Made by a program: the position numbers and the translations under genes | Shown: positions 54,076 to 64,000 of the stretch, in pieces | Position numbering within the stretch: position 1 is the stretch's first letter | How the letters are laid out: each line of letters opens with the position of its first letter | NCBI GenBank assembly: GCA_009746045.1 | Contig: RPFO01000240.1 | Location: 646,001-710,000, forward strand | Source: Mesostigma viride | Lineage: Eukaryota; Streptophyta; Mesostigmatophyceae; Mesostigmatales; Mesostigmataceae | Direction: 5' to 3' | DNA length: 64,000 bases | The notes under the pieces: model-generated | Seen by the model: the letters and a program-made list of their open reading frames with translations, nothing else | Database searches by the model: none | What the model was told of the DNA's origin: nothing

Positions 54076-54374
54076 TCACGTGCTTGTTCGTTGTCCAGAG
54101 AGGAATGCGTGTGGGTGGGTGGGTGAACGCGCTTTTTCCTTGTCAAGGGAGGGATGCATGTGGGGTGGGTGAGTGCAAGTGCTTTTTCCTGTCAAAGGAG
54201 GGATGCATGTATGTGGGGTGGGTGAGTGCACGTGCTTGTTCCTTGTCAAGGGAGGGATGCACGTGGGGTGGGTGGTTGCACGTGCTTTTTCCTTGTCAAA
54301 GGAGGGATGCATGTGGGGTGGGTGAGTGCACGCGCTTGTTCCTTGTCGAGGGATGCATGTGGGGTGGGTGGGTG
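54076..54374. repeat. Minisatellite, about 50-bp unit, segment 1
   Basis: Repeats of 'cttgttccttgtcaaggg' plus 'agggatgcatgtggggtgg'. The same array continues at 56690-56916, 59865-60151 and 61417-61552, separated by three insertions. G-rich on plus. Confidence 0.9.
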
Positions 54375-56684
54375 TGTTGAAAACTGCATATGAAAATGTG
54401 TGTATTGGAGGAAGATCTTGGACCTTTTGTATTCGGTTTTCGTATTATCAATTGTAAATCACGTAGTGGTACTAAACAAGTGGCCAACAACTTAGGCCTT
54501 CCCAACAAGGGAATCCCAACAAGGGTGACGACTCTTGACCAACAAGGTCTTTCCAACAAGGAACCCAACAAGGGCTAGAGTCGGACCAACAAGGTAAATT
54601 TCTCGTGTACCATGAGTCACTTATGTGGAAGGGACAAAGTCCTTCAGTGGCGGCTACACTGTTTGCTACCGTTGATCCATTACAAATCTTACGGTACGAA
54701 ATTGAGCAAACTTTTCACCACAAGTGACGGTGACCAACATTAGTTGGCACGACGTTATGGCATGCGGGGACTAGGCCACAGCGCCTCCTAGGCAGCGCCA
54801 GAAACGTACAATAGTTCACTATAGAAATTCATGCAACCACTAGCATGTCCATAAATGATATGCGTATATAGTGCCGAGGTACAGGGTTGACTTGTATACT
54901 CACTCAACTGTTTTCAATAAGAAAACTAGCGCCGTAAAGGACACGGCAAGCACTACCTAGCCCTCACAATCTTGGCCAGAAATACGGTGGGCGGAAGCGA
55001 TTATTAAGGACGCATGCCTAATTATTCCCCCGTTTACAGAAAGTTGGCCACAACATTAAATGGGCTAGCAAACGGGCACAACCAGGATTATCTAAAATCC
55101 TGACACCCCCCTTGCACGTTGCTGGGATTGACTCAAACAACTGTGCTCCCCCCTTACTTAGGCAGTAGGGCTTGCCGGGTAGAAACAACCCTGCCACTCC
55201 CCCCTTACACGGTAAGCCAAAACATGACGACTTCAAATCAATGCAGTTGTCGAAAAGCTTGAGGAACTGAAACGTGTGATGGCTTGTTAAAACCGGAAGA
55301 AAGAGACGAATCCGAAGACGTCACAAATGGCTCAAAAGAGGAGCCACGTAAAAGTTGCATGTCGGCAAAGGTCCGTCAGCTGGCGCCACGGAAATGAGTG
55401 TGGTTGGCGTTGTACCAAACCGATGACGACGTATGATAGATTGTTGAAACGAGCATAAAATGCCGCGTTGATGGACGCCTAGCATGGTCCAAACGGATGG
55501 GCTGTTGACGAGAAAGATGAGAAATTCCGGAAATCCGCTGGTCTGACAGGAATGAACGTAGTTGCCGTAGTACTAAACAGCTTGGAGCGCGTTATGGCTT
55601 GGTAGAACCGCCACAGAATGCCCTTTTCAACGACACCTCAACGGGCTTAAACAGATGAGTCGTGAAAAAGATATGCGCACTGACAAGCTGGCCAGGTAGG
55701 TCGGCGCGAACTTGAATAACTTTTGCACCAGGATGCCGATGACAGCGTTCTTGGCGGCGTTGAAACGAGGACGATGTGACGCTTCCAACGCATCTAAGAA
55801 AAAATAATGTCCCAGTCAAAAGATCTGCACGCTCAAAGTTGGGTACCTGGCTGCAGGCTGACCGCTCAAAAAACGGGATCCGGAAAGTGCGGCTTTTGGG
55901 AAAAAACAGTTTACGGCTCAAGAAATGGGTTCATGGGTCACTCCCATAACGATACCATGTTGAAAACTGCATATGAAAATGTGTGTATTGGAGGAAGATC
56001 TTGGACCTTTTGTATTCGGTTTTCGTATTATCAATTGTAAATCACGTAGTGGTACTAAACAAGTGGCCAACAAGGCCTTCCCAACAAGGGAATCCCAACA
56101 AGGGTGACGACTCTTGACCAACAAGGTCTTTCCAACAAGGAACCCAACAAGGGCTAGAGTCGGACCAACAAGGTAAATTTCTCGTGTACCATGAGTCACT
56201 TATGTGGAAGGGACTAAGTCCTTCAGTGGCGGCTACACTGTTTGCTACCGTTGATCCATTACAAATCTTACGGTACGAAAATGAGCAAACTTTTCACCAC
56301 AAGTGACGGTGACCAACATTAGTTGGCACGACGTTATGGCATGCGGGGACTAGGCCACAGCGCCTCCTAGGCAGCGCCAGAAACGTACAATAGTTCACTA
56401 TAGAAATTCATGCAACCACTAGCATGTCCATAAATGATATGCGTATATAGTGCCGAGGTACAGGGTTGACTTGTATACTCACTCAACTGTTTTCAATAAG
56501 AAAACTAGCGCCGTAAAGGACACGGCAAGCACTACCTAGCCCTCACAATCTTGGCCAGAAATACGGTGGGCGGAAGCGATTATTAAGGACGCATGCCTAA
56601 TTATTCCCCCGTTTACAGAAAGTTGGCCACAACATTAAATGGGCTAGCAAACGGGCACAACCAGGATTATCTAAAATCCTGACA
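54375..56684 (-). mobile_element. Short coding-free LTR element 1 (TRIM/LARD-like) in minisatellite
   Basis: LTRs 54375-55105 (731 bp) and 55958-56684 (727 bp), TSD GGGTG. On minus the LTR reads TGTCAGGATT ... TTTTCAACA. After the 5' LTR a primer site TGGTATCGTTATGGG is seen, and before the 3' LTR a purine tract GCAAGGGGGG; two further GTAAGGGGGGAG tracts lie at about 55150 and 55200. The 852-bp interior has no credible protein. Few LTR differences by eye. Confidence 0.88.
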
Positions 56685-56689
56685 GGGTG

Positions 56690-56916
56690 CACGCGCTTGT
56701 TCCTTGTCAAGGGAGGGGTGCATGCGCAGTAGGTGGGTGCACGTGCTTGTTTCTTGTAAAGGGAGGACTGCACCTGGGCCGGGTGGGTGGCTGCATGCGC
56801 TTGTTCCTTGTCAAGGGAGGGATGCATGTGGGGTGGGTGGGTGCATGCGCTTGTTCCTTGTCGAGGGAGGGATGCATGTGGGGTGGGTGGGTGCACGTGC
56901 TTGTTCCTTATCAAGG
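56690..56916. repeat. Minisatellite segment 2
   Basis: Same 50-bp family as segment 1, between the two LTR elements. Confidence 0.9.
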
Positions 56917-56921
56917 GAGGG

Positions 56922-59859
56922 TGTTAAAGACATGTGTGATTATTATGGGGACTTAAATTAATAATTTGTAGGTGGTGAATCATTGCCGACTTAAGCGTCA
57001 GGAGCCAGGAAAATTATTTATTACGTCCATATGGTGTGGCTTTCCATGGCTACCTCAAGGTAGCGTGAACATTGGTAATTATGGTAGGTGAGTGGTGGCG
57101 GCGGCCCTGGTATGCGCATGGGCCGACAATGGGTCGATAACGACAGCTGGTATGTTGGAACATGGTGCATGCGCATGCATGATTCGGTACGGCATGGTAT
57201 GACATGCACATGACACAATACTATAATCTGGTGAAGATAGTGACCAACGGTCCTAGTGCCATTGTACAACTCGGCACATAGTCATAGTGTCCGTTCACAT
57301 AGGACAAATCCCACTTAGGTACTACGATCCGAGCATATCTATTTGTTAATTAGGGCTCGAATACAATTGCCCGTATTATAGATTTCTGCACGGTCAGCAT
57401 AATGGGCATATTCAAGACAGGATTCTTGACACCCTCCTTGCACATGATGCTGTCTATAAATACAAATGCTAGATCCTGGGCGAGGGTAGTCGGGTACCTA
57501 AGTGGATTCCCTCCTTACACGACACCCTGGTCTTGATATAAAACAGCAAGAAAAATGAGGGCAAGGTTGTGTAGCCCCATAGTGTCACATGGAGTGCGCC
57601 ACACGAGGGTGGAGCCAAACTGGAAACAGGCTCTTAAACTGTAAAGACTGGTTGCTCAGTGTTGAGTCTGGATGCAGACTGTAGCCGGTACTGGTTGATG
57701 CCAGGGTTGCAGCTGGAAACGTTGGGTACTGGTAGCTGCTGGTAAACCGGTGACGTCAGCTGTTGTGTGTGCACACACGATCTATGCTGTGTGTGGGTAC
57801 AGTTCCTTGTGTGGTGCTGGTAGTGCTACTTTGACTTGTTTGCCAACAGGTTTTGGTGCAACTTACTGCAACTACTACAAGGTGAACTGTGACGTGAGGA
57901 TGTAGAGCTGGTTGCTGGACTGCTACTTGCTAGCTAGACAAGTGCGTGCAGCTGGCTGCAACTACTATCTACTCTACGCCTGTCGTGGAGAGTCATGCAT
58001 GTGCTGCTGGGTGCTACTACTTCTCCTTGCTGGCTAGGCAAGTGTGGGTAGCTGCCTGCATGGACTATGCAGTGTACTCTGTTCCTGCTGGTGTTGCCTG
58101 CTGTGCTTGTTGATGCCAGTGTGATGGTGCTGATGGGACTGAATGATAAAACTGCAACTAGTGCTGAAAACAACGTGGGGGTTAGTGAGCACCCTCCTTA
58201 GTGTGGTGTGCAGCTGTGTCGATCAGCAGGCTGGCCTTGAGAGCAGGACCCAGGGAATGTTCCCTTTTTTCTTGGAAACTTGGAGCATGGCAGGTTCTGG
58301 GCTCTTGAAGTGATGACCGTTCAAAAAAGGAATTCCGGTTTAAAAGTATGTTCCCAAAAGAATGTTGATGCCACGCCAAATGGTGCCGGTACAAAAGAAA
58401 GACCGGTTCTCATGAAAAATTCTTGAGGTAAACAGCTCCGCCGATTTCTCGTCGATGCTCACAGCTCGCGCAGGTTACCACACGTTGAAGGAGGTCGATT
58501 GAAAGCCTTGAATTTCACGGTCGCATAATCATGGTCGTATCAAGTACAAGAACTCGACCAAGCTGCTCCGTATATGAAAATATTAACGATGATCAAGGCG
58601 CTCAATAAAATGTGAGCTGCCGCTTAGAGGTTGGTTAATTCCGTTGAAAAATCTTGCCCCGGACCTCCGATGCCATGTTAAAGACATGTGTGATTATTAT
58701 GGGGACTTAAATTAATAATTTGTAGGTGGTGAATCATTGCCAACTTAAGCGTCAGGAGCCAGGAAAATTATTTATTACGTCCATATGGTGTGGCTTAAAC
58801 TTTCCATGGCTACCTCAAGGTAGCGTGAACATTGGTAATTATGGTAGGTGAGTGGTGGCGGCGGCCCTGGTATGCGCATGGGCCGACAATGGGTCGATAA
58901 CGACAGCTGGTATGTTGGAACATGGTGCATGCGCATGCATGACTCGGTACGGCATGGTATGACATGCACATGACACAATACTATAATCTGGTGAAGATAG
59001 TGACCAACGGTCCTAGTGCCATTGTACAACTTGGCACATAGTCATAGTGTCCGTTCACATAGGACAAATCCCACTTAGTGTCAGAGGTGAATTTCACCCT
59101 GTGTGCCCAACTGCCTGTTTACATTTGGAGTGTCTGGCCATCATGTTGTAAACGGAGGTATTAGGGTTGCGTCCCTAACAATCGCACCCGCCTGCCGTCT
59201 TTCTGGCCGATAATTAAATAGGCTTGGTAGGGCCCGCCGTGAGCTTTCCGGCACAACTTACAGCACTGAATACAGTGCAGTATAGCAAAAGTTATGTAGT
59301 GCCGAAGTTGTAATTCCGGCACAATACTTTGCGTACCTTAGGTGCCGACGGTACTATCCTCGGCCGAATATTCCGTGTTGGATATTTCGTATGACTGAAT
59401 CCAGTTCTAGATGCATTGTATGCCGTGTTAGTTGCTTGACATCTGGCGTTCTCCTAATCGTCAATTGTATAATCGACAGCTGGCAACTTGTGCAGAATAT
59501 TCTAGAACGTGCACCGCTGCCCCAATGTGCCTTGATAAGGAAGTGACGCACCTACGTTGCACTTACCTTGCAGTCCGAGCCCAGTGTGGCTATGGATGCT
59601 ATGGTCCCCACCCGGGAACCGCACCATGGCTTTGGCGGTGAAACGGTGGCAGTCCGTAACCTAAATATGCAATGAATAAACTGTCTATCAGTTGTCTCAA
59701 TCAGTCTTGACGACCAAGGAATTAAATGAAAATTTCTGACACTTAGGTACTACGATCCGAGCATATCTATTTGTTAATTAGGGCTCGAATACAATTGCCC
59801 GTATTATAGATTTCTGCACGGTCAGCATAATGGGCATATTCAAGACAGGATTCTTGACA
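56922..59859 (-). mobile_element. Short coding-free LTR element 2 in minisatellite
   Basis: LTRs 56922-57431 (510 bp) and 58676-59859 (about 517 bp once the nested solo LTR is removed); TSD GAGGG (56917-56921, 59860-59864). On minus: TGTCAAGAATCC ... TTTAACA, primer site TGGCATCGGAGGTCC next to the 5' LTR, purine tract GCAAGGAGGG next to the 3' LTR and a second GTAAGGAGGG at about 57515. The 1.24-kb interior is non-coding. Confidence 0.87.
59079..59740 (+). mobile_element. Solo LTR nested in LTR element 2
   Basis: 662 bp, TGTCAG ... CTGACA, TSD CTTAG (59074-59078, 59741-59745). An 'aataaa' lies about 70 bases before the end, suggesting plus orientation. The host LTR continues intact on both sides. 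Confidence 0.85.
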
Positions 59860-59864
59860 GAGGG

Positions 59865-60151
59865 ATGCATGTGCAGTAGGTGGGTTCACGTGCTTGTTTC
59901 TTGTAAAGGGAGGGATGCATGTGGGGTGGGAGGGTGCACATGCTTGTTCCTTGTCAAGGGAGGGATGCATGCGCGGTGGGTGGGTGCATGCTCTTGTTCC
60001 TTGTCAAGGTAGAGATGCATGTGGGTGGGTGGGTGCATGAAATTGTTCCTTGTCAAGGGAGGGACGAAGGTGGGGTGGGTGGGTGCACATGCTTGTTCCT
60101 TGTCAAGGGAGGGATGCATGCGCGGTGGGTGGGTGCATGTGTGTGTTCTTT
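59865..60151. repeat. Minisatellite segment 3
   Basis: Same 50-bp family, interrupted at 60151 by a hAT element. Confidence 0.9.
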
Positions 60152-61409
60152 CCAGGTTGGCCAATACGTCGGTACGTCAAATACGTCGGCCTCAAAATGC
60201 GAGTATTATACGTGGAGCATGGCAGAATACGTCACCAGAATACGTGGCAGTGTGCAGCATGGTTATGAATGGGCCTTTAGGGTTTAGGCCTTAGGGGGCA
60301 TAGTTATGCATGGAGATCAGTATAAAATTATGGTGGAAGGCATAACTTAATCTGCACCATTAATGAATAAATAATAGAATTCCTTGCACTTATTCCCCAC
60401 CAGCCTGCCATAAATTTTTAATGCAATATGTGCACATTCCTTGCAAGCATTTATTGTGCATGCCAAGTCCGGGAGCAGTGATCAGCCCTTTGTACTGACT
60501 AAGGCCGGCAACCATCGCCTTGAAAGAGCGGCTCTGAGCCGCGTGGAAGGAAATAGCATTCTCAACAAAGAAGTTCACCACCAGGAGATGGCATTCCTCG
60601 TCTCTTCGTTTATGGGGCTCACAAACCTCGTGATTGTCTGCTGGCGAGGATCTCCTGCACCTGCCGACCCCGAAGCAAGGCCGTCGGTGGCCGCTCTCCG
60701 CCATTGTCCTGAAGCTAAGGTGCTGCTGCTTCCTCGCCTTCAGCCCGGCCTTCTTGCTACACAACTTCTGGAATTCTAACCTCCATTTCTGCCCAATCTT
60801 TGCGTCAGGGCAAGCATCTATGCCCTGCCCTGCGATGCCCGCAAAATGTGCGTGCATCCGGGGCACTAATCTGCTTGCCATCGCCACTGGTAAAATTGTG
60901 GCCGCAAAATGATCAGCTAAACTTCAGCTTCGAAACCGTTTTCCCAGAGCATCCTTCACCAAGACAGTTCTTTTCGTTACAAGATTATGCTCTGGCCCTT
61001 TTTCTGGCATGGCTGCAAAAACACGATTGCCCTTGGCGACAAGATCCAATGGCACACCGCCATGCACTATTAATGATGCAGGCTGCCGTGTTACAAGTAC
61101 CACGTTCCTAGCACAGCTGGCATTTTCATCGTGCTGGCACTCTCTCCGTGTGATTTCAGCTAGCTTGCCAACTGCCAAGTCATTACTGGACTTGCGAAAA
61201 GCCTAGTTCATAGTAGAAAATCTTGGTAAAGGTAGGCGCCGCGCCACGGTCCGGTTGGCCTGGCGCCAAGCGCTGCCCCAGCTCGAACCTCGAAAATTTC
61301 TTAGTTCAAATCACGTATTCCTGACAAAATACGCGTATTGTACGTCGGGGCCAAAAAAACGCGTATTGCCGTATTTATTTTGACAATACGCACGTATTTG
61401 CCAACCTGG
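60152..61409 (-). mobile_element. hAT DNA transposon, internally deleted
   Basis: Inverted ends CCAGGTTGGC(C/A)AATACGT at both sides, followed by ACGT-rich subterminal repeats (60160-60230, 61310-61400). Eight-base flanks TGTTCTTT and TGTAATTC agree at 5 of 8 only. The interior carries a BED/DUF659 fragment of a hAT transposase. The dimerisation domain and most of the catalytic part are absent, so it is non-autonomous. Confidence 0.75.
60390..60887 (-). pseudogene. hAT transposase fragment: BED finger end and DUF659 start
   Basis: MHAHFAGIAGQGIDACP resembles the second half of a BED zinc finger. NFFVENAISFHAAQSRSFKAM is the start of DUF659, a segment of plant-type hAT transposases. The usual tail of that block, with 'GPGYKPPSY', is lost. 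165 aa against the 600-700 aa of a full transposase. Confidence 0.65.
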
Positions 61410-61416
61410 TGTAATT

Positions 61417-61552
61417 CTTTATCAAGGGAGGGATGCATTGCAGTAGGTGGGCCCACATGCTTGTTTCTTGTAAAGGGAGGGATGCATGTGGGGTGGGTGG
61501 GTGCATGCGCTTGTTCCTTGTCGAGGGAGAGATGCATGTGGGCCGCTAGCTT
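61417..61552. repeat. Minisatellite segment 4
   Basis: Last units of the 50-bp array, running directly into the polypyrimidine satellite. Confidence 0.88.
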
Positions 61553-63690
61553 CCCTCCCCTCCCCTCCCTTCTTAGCTTCCCTCCTTCCTTGCATTACCT
61601 AAGTTCCTATAGCTTCCTTCCCCTCCCCTCCCATATCCCATAACTTAATGCCCTTCCCTTTCCTCCCTCTCCCTTAGTAGCTTTCCTCCCCTCCCTTTCT
61701 TAGCTTCCCTCCTTCCTTGCATTACCTAAGTTCCTTTAGCTTCCTTCCCCTCCCCTCCCATATCCCATAGCTTAATGCCCTTCCCTTTCCTCCCTCTCGA
61801 TCCTTAGTAGCTTTCCTCCCCTCCCTTGCTTAGCTTCCCTCCCTCGTTGCATTACCTAAGTTCCTTTAGCTTCCTTCCTCTCCCCTCCCATCCCTGAGCT
61901 TCCCTCCCCTTTCCTCCCTCTCCCTTCTAAGTAGCTTTCCTGCCCTTTCCTTTCTTAGCTTCCCTCCTTCCTTGCATTACCTAAGTTCCTTTAGCTTCCT
62001 TCCCCTCCCCTCCCATGTCCCATAGCTTGATGCCCTCCCCTTTCGTCCCTCTCCCTTAGTAGCTTTCCTGCCCTTTCCTTTCTTACCTTCCCTCCTTCCT
62101 TGCAGCACCTAAGTTCCTTTAGCTTCCTTCCCCTCTCCTCCCATCCCTGAGCTTCCCTCCCCTTTCGATCGTCCCTCTCCCTTAGTAGCTTTCCTCCCCT
62201 TCCCTTTCTTAGTTTCCCTCCTTCCTTGCATTACCTAAGTTCCTTTAGCTTCCTTCCTCTCCCCTCCCATCCCTTAGCTTCCCTCCCCTTTCCTCCCTCT
62301 CCCTTCTAAGTAGCTTTCCTCCCCTTCCCTTTCTTAGCTTGGGGGCTTCCTTGCATTACCGAAGTTCCTTTAGCTAATTCCTTCCCCTCCCGTCCCATCT
62401 TAGCTTCCCTCCCCTTAATTTTGTCCCTCTCCCTTAGTAACTTTCCTCCCCTTCCCTTTCATAGCTTCCCTCCTTCCTTGCCGTACCTAAGTTCCTTTAG
62501 CTTCCTTCCCCTCCCCTCCCATCCCTGTCAGAGCTTCCCTCCCCTTTCGATCGTCCCTCTCCCTTAGTAGCTTTCCTCCCCTTCCCTTTCTTAGTTTCCC
62601 TCCTTCCTTGCATTACCTAAGTTCCTTGAGCTTCCTTCCTCTCCCCGCCCATCCCTGAGCTTCCCTCCCCTAAGTTCCTCCCTCTCCCTTCTAAGTAGCT
62701 TTCCTCCCAGGCTTCCCTTTCTTAGCTTGGGGGCTTCCTTGCATTACCTAAGTTCCTTTAGCTTCCTTCCCCTCTCCTCCCATCTTAGCTTCCCTCCCCT
62801 TTCGTCCCTCTTCCTTAGTAACTTTCCTCCCCTTCCCTTTCTTAGCTTCCCTCCTTCCTTGCAGTACCTAAGTTCCTTTAGCTTCCTTCCCCTCCCCTCC
62901 CATCCCTGAGCTTCCCTCCCCTTTTGTCCCTCTCCCTTAGTAGCTTTCCTCCCCTTCCCTTTCTTAGTTTCCCTCCTTCCTTGCATTAGTAACCTAAGTT
63001 CCTTTAGCTTCCTTCCTCTCCCCTCCCATCCCTGAGCTTCCCTCCCCTTTCCTCCCTCTCCCTTCTAAGTAGCTTTCCTCCCAGGCTTCCCTTTCTTAGC
63101 TTGGGGGCTTCCTTGCATTACCTAAGTTCCTTTAGCTTCCTTCCCCTCCCCTCCCATCTTAGCTTCCCTCCCCTTTCGTCCCTCTCCCTTAGTAACTTTC
63201 CTCCCCTTCCCTTTCTTAGCTTCCCTCCTTCCTTGCAGTACCTAAGTTCCTTTAGCTTCCTTCCCCTCCCCTCCCATATCCCATATCTTAATGCCCTTCC
63301 CTTTCCTCCCTCTCCCTTAGTAGCTTTCCTCCCCTCCCTTTCTTAGCTTCCCACCTTCCTTGCATTACCTAAGTTCCTTTAGCTTCCTTCCCCTCCCCTC
63401 CCATATCCCATATAGCTTAATGCCCTTCCCTTTCCTCCCTCTCCCTTAGTAGCTTTCCTCCCCTCCCTTTCAAAGCTTCCCTCCTTCCTTGCATTACCTA
63501 AGTTCCTTTAGCTTCCTTCCTCTCCCCTCCCATATCCCATAGCTTAATGCCCTTCCCTTTCCTCCCTCTCCCTTAGTAGCTTTCCTCCCCTCCCTTGCTT
63601 AGCTTCCCTCCCTCGTTGCATTACCTAAGTTCCTTTAGCTTCCTTCCCCTCCCCTCCCATCGATCCCTGCTGAGCTTCCCTCCCCTCCTC
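61553..63690. repeat. Polypyrimidine satellite, about 126-bp unit, roughly 17 copies
   Basis: Built from 'ttgcattacctaagttcctt', 'agcttccttcccctcccctcc', and 'tagtagctttcctcccctt'. The 'acctaagttcct' block recurs about every 120-130 bases. Strong C+T bias on plus. Apparent ORFs are by-products of the repeat. Confidence 0.93.
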
Positions 63691-64000
63691 TTCACATGTC
63701 ATGCACTAGTTATATAACCACGATTTAGCAAGGCCCTCAACACATGCATGCTTGTTCTATATAGTAGGTGGCATTTGTTGTTTTATATGATAGTTGTGTA
63801 TCTGAATTGATAGCATCTTAACTAATAAATTTATTCTAGATTGGGTTCTAAATCTTGATTTACTGCAATGATGAAGATTATGGCATGTGCTTCTTGTCTA
63901 TTTGGTGTTATCAACTGACCGTCCTTCATGATGTGCTTGTTCCCCTTTATATAATTGACGTGTATCGCTGTGCGACCTTGTCTGTCACGGACCATACACT
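63691..64000. other. Unassigned A/T-rich sequence
   Basis: Nothing recognisable; no repeat and no ORF of interest. Confidence 0.5.

Noticed and set aside
54076-54380. Open frames with repeated peptides such as MHPSLDKEQ in the minisatellite (also 56600-56960, 59770-60290, 61300-61640).
   Set aside because: The unit is about 50 bp, not a multiple of three. The frames exist in several phases on both strands and simply reflect the repeat.
60275-60288. TTTAGGGTTTAGG, two plant-type telomere units.
   Set aside because: Only two units inside a hAT element; too short to mean a telomere or interstitial array.
62727-63346. Ser/Leu/Pro-rich frames in the polypyrimidine satellite.
   Set aside because: Low-complexity translation of a satellite; no start context or domain.
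1-64000. CRISPR arrays, bacterial operons, phage genes.
   Set aside because: All recognisable coding belongs to eukaryotic transposable elements; the tandem repeats have no spacer structure.

Overview
The window is eukaryotic and consists almost wholly of transposable elements and tandem repeats. I found no host gene, rRNA or tRNA I would defend. It holds Ty3/Gypsy chromoviruses, an odd Copia-like clade, TTAA-flanked DNA transposons, a hAT with BED/DUF659 remnants, a truncated LINE and short coding-free LTR elements. This points to a large, repeat-rich genome of plant or algal type. A streptophyte alga would fit, but the species is not resolved.

Layout. 1-6612: Gypsy-A copy 1 (gag tail, protease, RT, RNase H, most of integrase deleted, an intact 749-aa ORF3, 3' LTR). 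6613-12570: Copia-1, with no recognisable LTR pair. 12575-17075: a TTAA-flanked DNA transposon with a P2X7-ballast-like ORF and an AT-hook/transposase/PHD-finger ORF. It is itself split by a 5'-truncated LINE (15950-16971, 13-bp target duplication). 17080-18011: unassigned. 18012-18675: tail of another Gypsy-A copy. 18676-53498: Gypsy-A copy 2 between two 553-bp LTRs, blown apart by nested insertions.

Nested insertions in Gypsy-A copy 2, each proved by a target-site duplication (TSD) and by the host reading frame resuming: Copia-2 at 19743-25720 (TSD ATTAA); Gypsy-B, minus strand, at 30048-50961 (TSD TTCGG). Gypsy-B contains Copia-3 at 35055-41210 (TSD TCCTC) and a solo LTR at 43069-46094 (TSD CACCG). 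That solo LTR contains a second TTAA element at 43646-45922. LTR divergence judged by eye falls in the expected order: Gypsy-A about 3%, Gypsy-B about 1%, Copia-3 three changes, Copia-2 none seen.

53499-64000: unassigned DNA, then a roughly 50-bp GC-skewed minisatellite broken by three insertions (two small coding-free LTR elements and a hAT), then a 2.1-kb polypyrimidine satellite of about 126-bp units.

Most novel-looking content. (1) All three Copia-like elements share integrase-protease-RT domain order, a protease motif DT[N/K/Q] lacking the usual Gly, and an RT box HGDD in place of YxDD. Two of them show AGTT...AACT LTR ends and a Glu-to-Asp change in the integrase triad. Copia-1 joins gag and pol through an in-frame UGA-CUAG. 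(2) Both chromovirus families carry a conserved non-env ORF3 downstream of the chromodomain, and Gypsy-B also has a 5' ORF with an RNase H1-type hybrid-binding (viroplasmin) domain. (3) The TTAA transposon couples a P2X7-ballast-like protein with a transposase carrying AT-hooks and a PHD finger.
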